From Blastomonas aquatica (lineage in GTDB: Bacteria > Pseudomonadota > Alphaproteobacteria > Sphingomonadales > Sphingomonadaceae): a stretch of DNA of 64,000 nt. Below are positions 8,766-18,187 of this stretch, one piece after another. Location: NCBI RefSeq assembly GCF_014639875.1, contig NZ_BMGD01000004.1, positions 291,815 to 355,814 on the forward strand, read 5' to 3'. The notes below the pieces were generated by a model that saw only the letters and a list, made by a program, of their open reading frames with translations, made no database searches and was not told the origin of the DNA. The position numbers were made by a program, and so were the translations under genes. How positions within the stretch are numbered: position 1 is the first letter of the stretch; each line of letters begins with the position of its first letter.

Positions 8766-9209
8766 ATGCCGAACGCCATACTGCAACCCGTCGTCATTAT
8801 GCTTGCCTGGACCATGGTTATCTGGCTGTGGATGTACATCACCCGCATTCCTGCCATGCAGAAAGCCAAGATCGATGTCGCCAATCTCAAAGGCGGCACC
8901 GGCAAGGATCTCGACACGGTTCTGCCTGCCGAAATCCAGTGGAAAGCGCACAATTACAACCACCTGTTGGCTGAACCGACAATCTTTTATGCCGTGTGCA
9001 TCGTGCTAGCAATCATCGGCCATGGCGACGGCATGAACCTGGTGGTGGCATGGCTGTACGTCGCGCTCCGGATCGCACACAGCCTGGTGCAGGTCACCGT
9101 CAACCGGGTTGCAATCCGCTTCCTGTTGTTTGCCGCATCCAGCCTGTGCCTGATGGTGCTGATCTTCCACGCCGCGATCCCGGTGTTCGACCTGCATCTG
9201 CACGGCTGA
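8766..9209 (+). CDS. MAPEG-family membrane protein (second of tandem pair)
   Basis: This 147-residue protein is closely similar to the preceding one in layout: IQWKAHNYNHLLAEPTIFYA and later VALRIAHSLVQVTVNRV. The start ATG at 8766 follows AGGGGGAATCACC; the open frame continues upstream into the previous gene, but similarity starts here. The pair looks like a tandem duplication and is probably co-transcribed. The enzyme activity is unassigned. It converges on the rRNA methyltransferase gene with only 2 bases between stops. Confidence 0.84.
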   Translation: MPNAILQPVVIMLAWTMVIWLWMYITRIPAMQKAKIDVANLKGGTGKDLDTVLPAEIQWKAHNYNHLLAEPTIFYAVCIVLAIIGHGDGMNLVVAWLYVALRIAHSLVQVTVNRVAIRFLLFAASSLCLMVLIFHAAIPVFDLHLHG

Positions 9210-9211
9210 CC

Positions 9212-10417
9212 TCAATCGGGACGGACGAACAGGCTGGCCAGCTCCACATGGGTTGACCAACGGAATTGCCCCACCGGCCAAATGGTGCGCAGATCAAAGC
9301 CGCTGTCGCACAACAGCCGGGCATCACGAGCAAAGGTCGCCGGGTTGCAGCTTACGTAGCACAATCGCTTCAGGCTCGATCTGGCGATGGCGGCTACCTG
9401 GGCTTCGGCACCGGCGCGGGGCGGATCGAGCACCAGCCCGTCGAACCTGTTCAGCATGTCGGGCTGGAGCGGATTGCGGAACAGATCGCGATGATCGGCA
9501 AACACTGCGAGCTGGCGTGCGTTGGCCGCCTGGGTGAGCGCCAGCACCGGGTCACGCGCGGCTTCGGCAGCATAGACCTTGCGCCCCGGCTCGCTGAGGT
9601 GAAACGCAAAGCTGCCGAGCCCGCAGAAGAGGTCTGCCACCATCCGGCATCCGCTCAACGCCTCCCGAGCAGCCGCCGCCAGCTTCGCCTCGCCATCCAT
9701 CGTCGCCTGCAGGAAGCTGGCATGCGGAAAGCGCACTGCGACATCACCGAAGCCCACCGTCACCGGCACTGGCTCATACTGCGTTTCGGGGCCATAGCCC
9801 TGATCGATCGACAGGCGTGCCAGGCCCTGCGACTCGGCAAAGGTCGACAGCAGTTCGTGTTCGCCAAGGCTGGCAGGTTCAAGCCCGGTGATCAGAACGT
9901 CGACGCCCTGATCGATCTCGGCAAGCTCGACCTGCCCTGCAAGCTTGGGTTTTGGCCATTTTGCGATGAGCCCGCGCACCGCCGTCATGACGTCAAACAG
10001 TCGTGGCGTCATGATTTCGCAGGTACGGATATTCACCAGATCATGGCTGCCCTGCCCTGCAAAACCCAGTGTCACGGCCGATTTCTGGCGGGTGTAGCGC
10101 AGGCTTGCTCGGCGGCGGCTGCGCGGTGGCGACAGATGCACCGGGCGGACATCGTCCACATCGATGCCCTTGGCCAGCAACGGTCCGGTGACGCGTTCGC
10201 GCACGAAATCGGCAAGGGCGACGTCATCGAGGTGCTGCAGGCTGCAGCCGCCGCACGTGCCGAAGTGCGGACATGGCGGTGTGGCGTGGTGCGGACCGGG
10301 GATGACGGTGCCTTCAGACGTCAGGGTATCTCCCGGGGCGGCCCCTGCAGCGTGGCGTCCCGTTGCGGTGACACCATCGCCGCGCGCGGCCACCCGCACG
10401 ATCAGATCATCGGTCAA
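9212..10417 (-). CDS. RumA/RlmD-like RNA uracil-C5 methyltransferase
   Basis: This SAM-dependent methyltransferase of the TrmA/RumA family has an N-terminal Fe-S cluster signature CPHFGTCGGC. It has the SAM-binding segment VADLFCGLGSFAFHL, the LDPPRAGAEAQ motif, and the catalytic cysteine in YVSCNPATFARD. It probably methylates a uridine of 23S rRNA. I place the start at a TTG at 10417 (LTDDLIVRV; 401 residues) within the last codons of nnr. The open frame upstream of it has no plausible TRAM-like content. It overlaps the nnr 3' end by 11 bases, suggesting coupling. Confidence 0.9.
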   Translation of the reverse strand: MTDDLIVRVAARGDGVTATGRHAAGAAPGDTLTSEGTVIPGPHHATPPCPHFGTCGGCSLQHLDDVALADFVRERVTGPLLAKGIDVDDVRPVHLSPPRSRRRASLRYTRQKSAVTLGFAGQGSHDLVNIRTCEIMTPRLFDVMTAVRGLIAKWPKPKLAGQVELAEIDQGVDVLITGLEPASLGEHELLSTFAESQGLARLSIDQGYGPETQYEPVPVTVGFGDVAVRFPHASFLQATMDGEAKLAAAAREALSGCRMVADLFCGLGSFAFHLSEPGRKVYAAEAARDPVLALTQAANARQLAVFADHRDLFRNPLQPDMLNRFDGLVLDPPRAGAEAQVAAIARSSLKRLCYVSCNPATFARDARLLCDSGFDLRTIWPVGQFRWSTHVELASLFVRPD

Positions 10418-11843
10418 GACAGGACTCCACAGCCAGCGGCAGCGTCTTGGCGAGTTGTCCTGCCGTGAAGGCAGGGCCCGCATAGCGTGCCGCGCGGTCC
10501 TGCAGCCAGACCGCCTCGGCGACCGCATGCAATGCCACGCCGTGATTGGCAAGCCGTGCGGTGATGCATCCCGCCAAGACGTCGCCGGTTCCTGCCACCG
10601 ACAGCCAGCTGCAGCGCCGGTCCGCGATGATCACGCGTCCATCGGGCGCGGCGATCACGCTGTCGGCGCCCTTGTAGAGCACGCAGGCGCGCAAGGCCTT
10701 GGCGAGACGGGCCGTGCGAGACGCCTTGTTGGGCGCGTCTGTCGCAACGCTGACAGCCTCAGACAACGCGGTGAACTCGCCGTGGTGCGGGGTGAGCGCA
10801 ACCGGGGCTGTACGGTTCGCCAAGCCCTCGCGGCGATTGCCCAGCAAATGCAACGCATCGGCGTCCAGTACCAGCGGATGCGCACACGCCATCGCGGCAT
10901 CAACCAAGGCCTCGGCATCAGCGCCGCGTCCAAGACCCGGCCCCACCAGCACCGCCCCGATGCGCGGATCTGCCAGCGCCGCTGACACCGCTTCAGGTTC
11001 GTCCGCGCGCTGCCAGACGATGTCGGCAGGTAGTCCCGCTGGAGCATCTCCCACCCCGAGGATCTTCACGTAACCAGCTCCCGTCCCCTGAGCCGCTCTC
11101 GCAGCCAGCAGAGCCGCACCCACCATTGCCCCTGCGACCACCACCACTAGGCCCCTGCGGTACTTGTGCGACTGGGCATCGGGCGGAGCGATGGAAGGCT
11201 TGCTGATCTGAGTGACCGCGCCATCAGGGACGTCGACACCGATATCAATCAGGCTGACCGCCCCACACGCGCTGGCCACCGGCTCGAGCAAGTGCGCGTA
11301 TTTGAACGCGCCCAACGCCAGCACATGATCGAAATGAAGCGGGTCGTTGAGCCAGATCGCCTGGTCAGCGTCTGCACCGCTGGGCAGATCGACCGCGAAG
11401 CTGCGGCTTGCCTTCTTGATCAGCGACGAAAACACACGCCACACCGCGTCGTCGATCGAGCGGGTCAATCCGCTGCCGAACAGGCAGTCGACCACCTGCG
11501 GGTGCGCGTTCGCATCGGCCAAAGCGATCACTTCACCCTGATACCGGGCCCCTGCGTGACGCGCGGCATCGGTACGCGGTTCGGTCAAGGCGGCAACGGT
11601 AACCGGGACGCCCTTCTGACCCAAAAACTGTGCGAGTACATAACCATCCCCGCCGTTGTTACCAGGCCCGCACAGTACAAGCGTGGGCGTGTTGCCACCA
11701 AGCCGCCAGATCATCTCCCCCGCAGCCTCGCCAGCGCGCCGCATCAGTGCATCGACCGAGACGCCGGTATCAAAGACCGCCTGCTCGGCCGCGACCATTT
11801 GTGCGACCGTCAGGACGGGGGCGTTCGTGTCAGCCACCGCCAA
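10407..11843 (-). CDS. nnr: Bifunctional NAD(P)H-hydrate repair enzyme
   Basis: This 478-residue fusion has two parts. The N-terminal YjeF_N epimerase (residues ~1-215) contains LCGPGNNGGDGYVLAQFL. The C-terminal ADP-dependent dehydratase (~220-475) contains VLVGPGLGRGADAE, LDADALHLL, LTPHHGEFTAL and SVAGTGDVLAGCI. It restores hydrated NADH/NADPH made by heat or glyceraldehyde-3-phosphate dehydrogenase. Its start overlaps the end of the lipoprotein gene by 14 bases, so it belongs to the ilvD-lipoprotein-nnr-rRNA methylase run. Confidence 0.95.
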   Translation of the reverse strand: MAVADTNAPVLTVAQMVAAEQAVFDTGVSVDALMRRAGEAAGEMIWRLGGNTPTLVLCGPGNNGGDGYVLAQFLGQKGVPVTVAALTEPRTDAARHAGARYQGEVIALADANAHPQVVDCLFGSGLTRSIDDAVWRVFSSLIKKASRSFAVDLPSGADADQAIWLNDPLHFDHVLALGAFKYAHLLEPVASACGAVSLIDIGVDVPDGAVTQISKPSIAPPDAQSHKYRRGLVVVVAGAMVGAALLAARAAQGTGAGYVKILGVGDAPAGLPADIVWQRADEPEAVSAALADPRIGAVLVGPGLGRGADAEALVDAAMACAHPLVLDADALHLLGNRREGLANRTAPVALTPHHGEFTALSEAVSVATDAPNKASRTARLAKALRACVLYKGADSVIAAPDGRVIIADRRCSWLSVAGTGDVLAGCITARLANHGVALHAVAEAVWLQDRAARYAGPAFTAGQLAKTLPLAVESCLDR

Positions 11844-12213
11844 TCCCGGGCTTCACCGTTGCGGGCAACCGGTAGCGATCGCCGCCCACCGAAAGCTGGA
11901 TCCGGCCATCGGACAGCGGGGTTACCACCGCCTCTTCGGATCCATCCGCAGAAACAAGCCCGCGACCGTCGCTGACGATTTCGAATCGGCGAAATCCGCC
12001 ATCGGGATGCCGCATGACCAGTTCACGCCTGTCGCCATTCTGGACCCGCTCGGCATCGCACTGCTCGGTAAACTCGGTCTCGTCGCCGAGTGCGCACGCG
12101 ATGCGGTTCTCTTCGCCCCCAGTGAGCGAGTCGGATTCAGATGACACGTTACCCGAGCATCCCGCCAAAATGACGGTCGCAATGAGCAGCGAAAAAGGAT
12201 CAGATGTCCGCAT
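11830..12213 (-). CDS. Small lipoprotein of unknown function
   Basis: This 127-residue protein begins [20 protein letters not shown]. It has a type II signal peptide with lipobox LAGC, so it should be lipidated and face the periplasm. The mature part is polar with no recognised domain; a stretch [20 protein letters not shown] is the most ordered-looking segment. I chose ATG 12213 (GGAG ten bases upstream); ATG 12219 is an alternative. It overlaps both the ilvD 3' end and the nnr start, so all are likely on one message. Confidence 0.75.
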   Translation of the reverse strand: MRTSDPFSLLIATVILAGCSGNVSSESDSLTGGEENRIACALGDETEFTEQCDAERVQNGDRRELVMRHPDGGFRRFEIVSDGRGLVSADGSEEAVVTPLSDGRIQLSVGGDRYRLPATVKPGIGGG

Positions 12214-13924
12214 AAACATGTCGCTCCGCCTTGGCGCCGGGATGCGTGAGCGCACCCTTGCTCGCAGGTCCCACATTCTGGGCGTAGCGCCACAGCGCAC
12301 CCGATTGATAATCGTTGGTGCGCGGCTGCCAGGCCTTGCGTCGTTCGGCCAGGACAGCGTCCTCGACCAGCAGGTCGATCGTACCCGCCTCGGCATCAAT
12401 CGCGATGATGTCGCCATCTTCAACCAGAGCGATCGGGCCGCCATCGGCTGCTTCAGGCCCGACATGGCCGATACAGAAGCCGCGCGTCCCGCCCGAGAAG
12501 CGTCCGTCGGTGATCAATGCGACGCTCTCGCCCATGCCCTGGCCATACAGCGCGGCGGTGGTCGACAGCATCTCGCGCATTCCGGGGCCGCCCTTGGGTC
12601 CTTCATAGCGGATGACGATGACCGAGCCTTCCTTGATCTGCCGTGCCTCGACCGCCGCAAAGCAGTCTTCCTCACAATCGAACACCTGCGCCGGGCCGGT
12701 GAACTGCAGCCGCGCCATCCCGGCAACCTTGACGATCGCGCCATCGGGAGCCAGCGACCCCTTCAGCCCGACGACGCCCCCGGTGGGGCTGAGCGGCGTC
12801 TTGACGTCATAGATGACCTTCTGGTCAGGGTTCCAGGTCACCTCGTCGATGTTCTCGCCCAGAGTCTTGCCGGTCACGGTCATGCAGTTGCCATGCAGCA
12901 GACCGTTCGCAAGCATCGTCTTCATCAGCATGTAGACGCCGCCCGCTTCATGCATGTCCTTGGCGACATACCGGCCGCCGGGCTTGAGATCGGCGATATA
13001 TGGCGTCGACTTGAACATTTCGGCGACGTCGAACAGGTCGAACTCGATCCCTGCTTCGCTCGCCATCGCCGGGAGATGCAGCGCACCATTGGTCGAGCCA
13101 CCGGTGGCCGCGACAACTCTTGCAGCGTTTTCAAAAGCTTCACGGGTACAGATGTCACGCGGCCTGATGTTGCGCGCGAGCAGCTCCATCACCTGGGCGC
13201 CTGCTGCCGTCGCGATTTCCGCGCGGGTCTGGTAGGGTGCGGGCACCATGTTGCTGTTGGGCAGCGAAAGCCCGATCGCCTCGCCAACACAGGCCATGGT
13301 GTTGGCGGTAAACTGGCCGCCACATGCGCCGTGCCCGGGGCAAGCGACCTTCTCGAGCGCGATCAGATCCTTGAGCGGACAGTTGCCTGCCGCATGCTGG
13401 CCGACCGCCTCAAACACATCGACGACGGTGACATCCTTGCCGCCGTAATGGCCGGGTAGGATCGATCCGCCATAAACGAAGATCGACGGCACGTTGAGAC
13501 GGAGCATCGCCATCATCATTCCAGGCAGCGATTTGTCGCACCCGGCAAAACCGACCAACGCATCGTAGCAATGTCCGCGGACCGACAGCTCGACCGAATC
13601 TGCGATAACCTCACGGCTGACCAATGAGCTTTTCATGCCTTGGTGACCCATCGCGATGCCGTCGGTGACGGTGATGGTGTTGAACCGGCGCGGCATACCG
13701 CCCGCTGCATTGACGCCATCGCGGCAGACATCGGCCTGTGCATTCAAGGTGGTGTTGCACGGCGCGCTGTCGTTGCCCGCGCTGGCGATCCCGACGAAGG
13801 GCCGTGCGATCTCTTCCTCGGTCAACCCCATGGCGTAATAATAGCTGCGGTGCGGCGCGCGTTCCGGTCCGACCGAGACGTGGCGGCTGGGCAGTTTCGA
13901 CTTATCGAACGAATGTGTCATCAT
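12200..13924 (-). CDS. ilvD: Dihydroxy-acid dehydratase
   Basis: IlvD dehydrates 2,3-dihydroxy acids to 2-oxo acids in valine and isoleucine synthesis, using an Fe-S cluster. Cysteine motifs are seen in [27 protein letters not shown] and [16 protein letters not shown]. The end of the protein has [14 protein letters not shown]. With start ATG at 13924 ([15 protein letters not shown] five bases upstream) it is 574 residues, the usual length. The longer open frame adds a non-conserved stretch. The gene overlaps the downstream lipoprotein start. Confidence 0.96.
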   Translation of the reverse strand: MMTHSFDKSKLPSRHVSVGPERAPHRSYYYAMGLTEEEIARPFVGIASAGNDSAPCNTTLNAQADVCRDGVNAAGGMPRRFNTITVTDGIAMGHQGMKSSLVSREVIADSVELSVRGHCYDALVGFAGCDKSLPGMMMAMLRLNVPSIFVYGGSILPGHYGGKDVTVVDVFEAVGQHAAGNCPLKDLIALEKVACPGHGACGGQFTANTMACVGEAIGLSLPNSNMVPAPYQTRAEIATAAGAQVMELLARNIRPRDICTREAFENAARVVAATGGSTNGALHLPAMASEAGIEFDLFDVAEMFKSTPYIADLKPGGRYVAKDMHEAGGVYMLMKTMLANGLLHGNCMTVTGKTLGENIDEVTWNPDQKVIYDVKTPLSPTGGVVGLKGSLAPDGAIVKVAGMARLQFTGPAQVFDCEEDCFAAVEARQIKEGSVIVIRYEGPKGGPGMREMLSTTAALYGQGMGESVALITDGRFSGGTRGFCIGHVGPEAADGGPIALVEDGDIIAIDAEAGTIDLLVEDAVLAERRKAWQPRTNDYQSGALWRYAQNVGPASKGALTHPGAKAERHVYADI

Positions 13925-13965
13925 GAGGCCTTTCTTTGGTGGCGCTCTTTCCAAAATCGCAGCCG

Positions 13966-14700
13966 TTACGCAAGTCTGTTGCTGCAGGCGAGCAAAACGG
14001 GCGCGAGCAGAGTCATCATCCGCTGCGCGCCCGCATCATCTCCGACAAGATCCTGTCGCATCTCGACCCCCAGATAGGGTATCCCGCGCGCCTCGCCGTG
14101 CAGGTTCATCGTCGCATTGAGCACGGTGCCCGAATAGGGCAGCTGATCACCGACCAACAGTCCCGTGCCGTTCAGCATCTCGATGGCAATCTGTGCGGCG
14201 CGATCATCCTTGTTGTAGAGGATACCCACGTCCCAGGGGCGCTGCTCCGCAGGTCGGGAAGCCAGCCGCGGTGTGAAGCTGTGCAGTGACAGGATAAAAG
14301 GGCGTTCGATCGCATCGAGCGTGCAACTCACTGCGGCGTGGTAAGGCCGGTGATACCGCGCGAGCCGTGCTTCGGCATCGACTTCCATATTGCCGGGTAT
14401 CGAAACGCCGTCACTGATCGTCGGGATCAGGCCTGGTGCATCCTCCTCACGGTTGAAGTCGATTACCAGCCGCGACACGTTGGCGAGCACTGCGCCGCAG
14501 CCCAATGATGCGCACAGCGCGCGGGTGACGCTCGCTACACCGATATCGATCGCGATGTGTTTTTCGAGGTCCTGAGGGCCGATGCCGAGATTGATCCTGT
14601 CGGGCACCTGGTTGCTGGCATGGTCGGCGACGATCAGGATGTTTGCGCCTGCCGCTGCAGGCTGATGCCCAATGATCTCATAAGGCAAGAAGCCGTTCAT
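13966..14700 (-). CDS. N-formylglutamate amidohydrolase-family protein
   Basis: This 244-residue protein is of the HutG-type N-formylglutamate amidohydrolase family. Motifs include [29 protein letters not shown] and a histidine-bearing ILSLHSFTP. The true HutG reaction gives glutamate plus formate at the end of histidine degradation, but no other hut genes are nearby, so the substrate is uncertain. The start ATG at 14700 overlaps the ispE stop as ATGA, so translation is probably coupled. It is followed by ilvD after 41 bases. Confidence 0.85.
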   Translation of the reverse strand: MNGFLPYEIIGHQPAAAGANILIVADHASNQVPDRINLGIGPQDLEKHIAIDIGVASVTRALCASLGCGAVLANVSRLVIDFNREEDAPGLIPTISDGVSIPGNMEVDAEARLARYHRPYHAAVSCTLDAIERPFILSLHSFTPRLASRPAEQRPWDVGILYNKDDRAAQIAIEMLNGTGLLVGDQLPYSGTVLNATMNLHGEARGIPYLGVEMRQDLVGDDAGAQRMMTLLAPVLLACSNRLA

Positions 14701-15641
14701 CGCAGTGATCCACACATCGTCCACCAATCGGGATATGCGCGCGCGATGGCACGCTGGGCCGCTTCAGCGGCAGCGGTCGTCTCGAACAGGGCGAAACAGG
14801 TCGCCCCGCTCCCCGACATCCGTGCGAGTTCGACACCGGACTGGATCGCCAGCACATCGAGCACTGCACCAATTTCAGGCATCAGTACGCGCGCCGAAGG
14901 TTCGAGGTCATTTCGCCCCTCGGTGATAATCGCTCGCAGGCTGGAACTGTCCAGCGCGCCGCGGTCATACTGGTCCCAGCCCTTGAACACCGGCGCCGTG
15001 CCCAACGGAACGCCCGGGTTGACCAGCAGGATGGGCGCACTCGACAGACCGGCGAGTTCGAGCGGCTGCAACGCCTCGCCGCGACCTTCTACCCGGAGTG
15101 TCCGGCTGATCACGCACGCCGGGATGTCGGATCCCAGGCTCTCTGCAATCACGCACAAAGCCGAATCGTCGAGGCGGCAGTCCCAAAGCCTGTTGAGCAG
15201 CCGCAGCGCAGCCGCAGCATCGGCCGACCCACCGCCAATTCCCGAAGCGACCGGAAGGTTCTTGGTGAGGTAAAGGCTGGCGCCCCAATGCGGCAGGGGA
15301 TCTTGCGACCCCCCTTCCGAGTTTCCGAGCGAAGTCGAGGGACAGACGCAGTGGGCAAGTTCGAGCGCAGCGCGAAGCACCAGATTGCTCGGCCCGTCAT
15401 CCAACCCAGCCGCAAATGGCCCGTCGATCTTCAGCGTCAGCGCGCCATCATCTCGCCGCTCGGCCCGCAAGACATCGCCGTCATCGACAAAAGCAAACAG
15501 GCTCTCGATTGCATGATAGCCATCCTCGCGCCGCCGCCGGACATGCAGCGCGAGGTTGACCTTGGCAAAGGCGGTTTCAATCAGCACGGAGGTCCCGTCG
15601 CTCAAATCCTCCCCGGCGAGGGGAGGATTTTGTGGCATCAC
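14697..15641 (-). CDS. ispE: 4-diphosphocytidyl-2-C-methyl-D-erythritol kinase with internal repeat insertion
   Basis: IspE is a GHMP kinase of the MEP isoprenoid pathway. The kinase start AFAKVNLALHVRRRREDGYH, the ATP loop LPVASGIGGGSADAAAALRL and the C-terminal SGSGATCFALF are all present. Between ALELAH and ASLYLTKNLP there is an unusual stretch, CVCPSTSLGNSEGGSQDPLP. It is encoded by a sphingomonad-type dispersed repeat (15299-15357) inserted in frame. The protein stays open, so it is probably functional. It overlaps the ETF-QO stop by 4 bases and the next gene by 4. Confidence 0.94.
   Translation of the reverse strand: MMPQNPPLAGEDLSDGTSVLIETAFAKVNLALHVRRRREDGYHAIESLFAFVDDGDVLRAERRDDGALTLKIDGPFAAGLDDGPSNLVLRAALELAHCVCPSTSLGNSEGGSQDPLPHWGASLYLTKNLPVASGIGGGSADAAAALRLLNRLWDCRLDDSALCVIAESLGSDIPACVISRTLRVEGRGEALQPLELAGLSSAPILLVNPGVPLGTAPVFKGWDQYDRGALDSSSLRAIITEGRNDLEPSARVLMPEIGAVLDVLAIQSGVELARMSGSGATCFALFETTAAAEAAQRAIARAYPDWWTMCGSLR
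15299..15357. repeat. Dispersed repeat inserted in frame within ispE
   Basis: The segment contains GAGCGAAGTCGAGGGACAG, the core of repeats usually found between genes in sphingomonads. It encodes about 17 residues that ordinary IspE proteins lack. The family assignment is from memory of similar elements. Confidence 0.6.
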
Positions 15642-17290
15642 ATGTTCGGATAGTTGGGCCCGCCGCCGCCTTCAGGCACCACCCAGTTGATGTTCTGGCT
15701 CATTTCCTTGATGTCGCAGGTCTTGCAATGGACGCAATTCTGCGCGTTGATCTGGAAGCGGGGGTTGCCCTCTTCCTCGCCGACGATCTCGTAAACCCCG
15801 GCGGGGCAATACCGCTGCGCCGGCTCGTCGTACAACGGCAGGTTGTACGTCACCGGCAGCGATTCATCCTTGAGCTTCAGATGGACCGGCTGGTCCTCCT
15901 CGTGGTTGGTGTTCGACAGGAACACCGACGACAGCCGGTCGAAGGTGATGACACCATCGGGCTTGGGATAATCGATCGGCTTGTAGAGGTCAGCACGGCC
16001 CATGTGCTTGTAATCGGGATCGTGCTTCATCGTGAACGGCAGACCGATACCCAGGTTGCGCATCCACATATCGATGCCGCCCAGGACTGTCCCCATCGTG
16101 CCGCCGAACTTGTCGACGCAAGGCTCGACATTCTTGACCAGCTTCAGCTCCTCGGCGATCCAGCTGTTGTTGAGGTTTTCCTGATAGTCCACCAGTTCAT
16201 CCGAGCTGCGATCGGCCTGGATAGCGCGGAAAGCGCTTTCAGCGGCCAGCATCCCCGATTTCATGGCGGTGTGGCTGCCCTTGATGCGGGGCACGTTGAC
16301 GAAGCCCGCGCTGCATCCGATCAGAGCACCACCCGGGAACGCCAGTTTGGGCACCGACTGCCAGCCACCCTCGTTGATCGCGCGCGCGCCGTACGAAACG
16401 CGCTTGCCGCCTTCGAGGATTGCGCGGATTTCGGGATGCAGCTTCCATCGCTGAAATTCGTGGAACGGCGAAAGATGCGGGTTCTGATAGGACAATGCGA
16501 CGACGAAGCCCAAGGCCACCTGCCCGTTGGCCTGATGATACAGAAAACCACCGCCCCAGGCATCATCGAGCGGCCAGCCCTGGGTGTGGATCACCCGGCC
16601 CGGGACATGCTTCTTGGGATCGATGTCCCACAGTTCCTTAAGGCCAATACCATAAGTTTGCGGCTCGCAATTGGCCTCAAGATCGAACTGACGCTTGAGG
16701 ATCTTGGTCAGGTGTCCGCGCGCGCCCTCGGCGAAGAAGGTGTACCGTGCATGCAGTTCGAGCCCGGGAGTGTAATCCGCCTTGTGCTCGCCATCCTTGC
16801 CGACGCCCATGTCGCCGGTGGCGACCCCCTTGATCGAGCCATCTTCGTTGTACAGGATCTCGGCAGCGGCAAAGCCCGGGAAAATCTGAACTTCGAGCTC
16901 TTCGGCCTTTTCGGCGAGCCAGCGACACATATTGCCAAGGCTGCCGGTATAGGTGCCCTTGTTGTGCATGAAGCCTGGCGTCGTGATGTGCGGGATCGCG
17001 AATTTCGACGTCTTGCTGAGCACCCAGTGGTGGTTTTCGGTCACCGGGGTATCGGCCATCGGGCAGCCCTGCTCGCGCCAGTCGGGGATAAGTTCATCGA
17101 GCGCGCGCGGATCGACCACCGCGCCCGACAGGATATGCGCGCCGACTTCAGAACCTTTCTCGATCACGCAGACTTCGATTTCCGCGTTGTTCTCCGCCGC
17201 CAGCTGTTTGAGCCGGATCGCCGCAGCAAGGCCAGCAGGGCCTGCGCCGACAATCACGACGTCAAAAGGCATGGATTCGCGTTCACTCAT
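15638..17290 (-). CDS. Electron transfer flavoprotein-ubiquinone oxidoreductase
   Basis: ETF-QO passes electrons from acyl-CoA dehydrogenases, via ETF, to ubiquinone. The 550-residue protein has the FAD-binding FDVVIVGAGPAGLAAAIRL at its N terminus. It has the RGCEPQTYG-like quinone region (EANCEPQTYGIGLKELW) and C-terminal 4Fe-4S cysteines in YCPAGVYEI and NCVHCKTCDIKEMSQ. The start ATG at 17290 (MSERESMPFD) follows GGGGAACG; the longer frame upstream is intergenic. It is divergent from the UDG-like gene, and the ispE gene follows with a 4-base overlap. Confidence 0.96.
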   Translation of the reverse strand: MSERESMPFDVVIVGAGPAGLAAAIRLKQLAAENNAEIEVCVIEKGSEVGAHILSGAVVDPRALDELIPDWREQGCPMADTPVTENHHWVLSKTSKFAIPHITTPGFMHNKGTYTGSLGNMCRWLAEKAEELEVQIFPGFAAAEILYNEDGSIKGVATGDMGVGKDGEHKADYTPGLELHARYTFFAEGARGHLTKILKRQFDLEANCEPQTYGIGLKELWDIDPKKHVPGRVIHTQGWPLDDAWGGGFLYHQANGQVALGFVVALSYQNPHLSPFHEFQRWKLHPEIRAILEGGKRVSYGARAINEGGWQSVPKLAFPGGALIGCSAGFVNVPRIKGSHTAMKSGMLAAESAFRAIQADRSSDELVDYQENLNNSWIAEELKLVKNVEPCVDKFGGTMGTVLGGIDMWMRNLGIGLPFTMKHDPDYKHMGRADLYKPIDYPKPDGVITFDRLSSVFLSNTNHEEDQPVHLKLKDESLPVTYNLPLYDEPAQRYCPAGVYEIVGEEEGNPRFQINAQNCVHCKTCDIKEMSQNINWVVPEGGGGPNYPNM

Positions 17291-17418
17291 TATTCGTTCC
17301 CCGTTGCTCAGGACCAGTCCTATGCCATATGGGTAGCCTGCATGGATCTGTCCAATCACTCCAATAGCCCCGCGCGTGCCAAGTCAACCCGCTTTGGCGT
17401 CGTATGGTGCTGGCTGCG

Positions 17419-18183
17419 ATGAACAGCGACATCAAGCTGGCGCAGAGTCTTGTCGACTGGTGGCAGATTGCCGGAGTCACATGGGACTTCCACGACACCC
17501 CCAACGACTGGTTAGCGGATGATCCGTTGCCAGCCGCGCGAAGCACAGGCGTGCCGCGGTCGGATATGCCGGCCCAGCCCAAGCCTTTGCTACCCGCCGC
17601 TACGGTTGCCAAGGTTGCGCCACCTCCTGTCGCCGAACTGATACTGCCCGAGGACCTTGCCGCATTTCAGCAAGCATGGCGCGAAGGTACGCTGGGATTG
17701 GATGGCGGTGACGGCGTGTATCTTGCACCGTCCGGACCAAAGCGGCCCAGACTGATGGTCGTCACCGCCTCACCCGAGCGCGATGACCGCGAAACCGTAT
17801 TGTCCGGAATTGCCGGAACGCTGATCGACAATATCGCGCGTGCTGCCGGGTTCGCGCCGGACAGCATCTATCGCGGATCGTTCTTTCCCCGCCTGGTGCT
17901 CGACAGCCGCGCGGCGGCCGAACATGTCGATCACTGGCGGCGCATCACGCTCCACCATATCGGCCTGGTCAAGCCCGAAATGCTCGTGGTTGCAGGCGGA
18001 GAGACCGCCAGAGCGCTGCTAGGCCACGATCCATCGCAAAAGCCACCCATTTTACATTTTCTTAACCATGGTGGCCGGACAATCAAGGTCATCGTCATGC
18101 GCAAACCCGGCCTGATGCTCCATCGCATCGTGCAGGAAAAGGCTATGGCCTGGCAAAGCTGGCAATTGCTGCTTGTGGAGTAG
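17419..18183 (+). CDS. Degenerate uracil-DNA glycosylase-superfamily protein
   Basis: This ~254-residue protein has the layout of family 4/5 uracil-DNA glycosylases. The water-activating loop, normally GEAPG..ED, reads VVTASPERDD here. The C-terminal HPA/HPS motif reads VMRKPGLMLHRI, with Arg-Lys where the catalytic His should be. GTLIDNIARAAGF and the WRRITLHHIGLVKPEMLVVA core fit the fold. It may therefore bind DNA without normal glycosylase activity. No Fe-S cysteines are seen. ATG 17404 is an alternative start. The lytic transglycosylase gene follows directly. Confidence 0.7.
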   Translation: MNSDIKLAQSLVDWWQIAGVTWDFHDTPNDWLADDPLPAARSTGVPRSDMPAQPKPLLPAATVAKVAPPPVAELILPEDLAAFQQAWREGTLGLDGGDGVYLAPSGPKRPRLMVVTASPERDDRETVLSGIAGTLIDNIARAAGFAPDSIYRGSFFPRLVLDSRAAAEHVDHWRRITLHHIGLVKPEMLVVAGGETARALLGHDPSQKPPILHFLNHGGRTIKVIVMRKPGLMLHRIVQEKAMAWQSWQLLLVE

Positions 18184-18187
18184 AACG

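Noticed and set aside
9266..10468. 400-codon plus-strand frame opposite the rRNA methyltransferase
   Set aside because: Antisense shadow; the minus-strand gene has complete motifs.
12014..13459. 481-codon plus-strand frame opposite ilvD
   Set aside because: Antisense shadow of a fully conserved ilvD gene.
15632..17422. 596-codon open frame on the plus strand opposite ETF-QO
   Set aside because: It mirrors the codon pattern of the intact ETF-QO gene in a GC-rich genome; no motif or initiation signal of its own.
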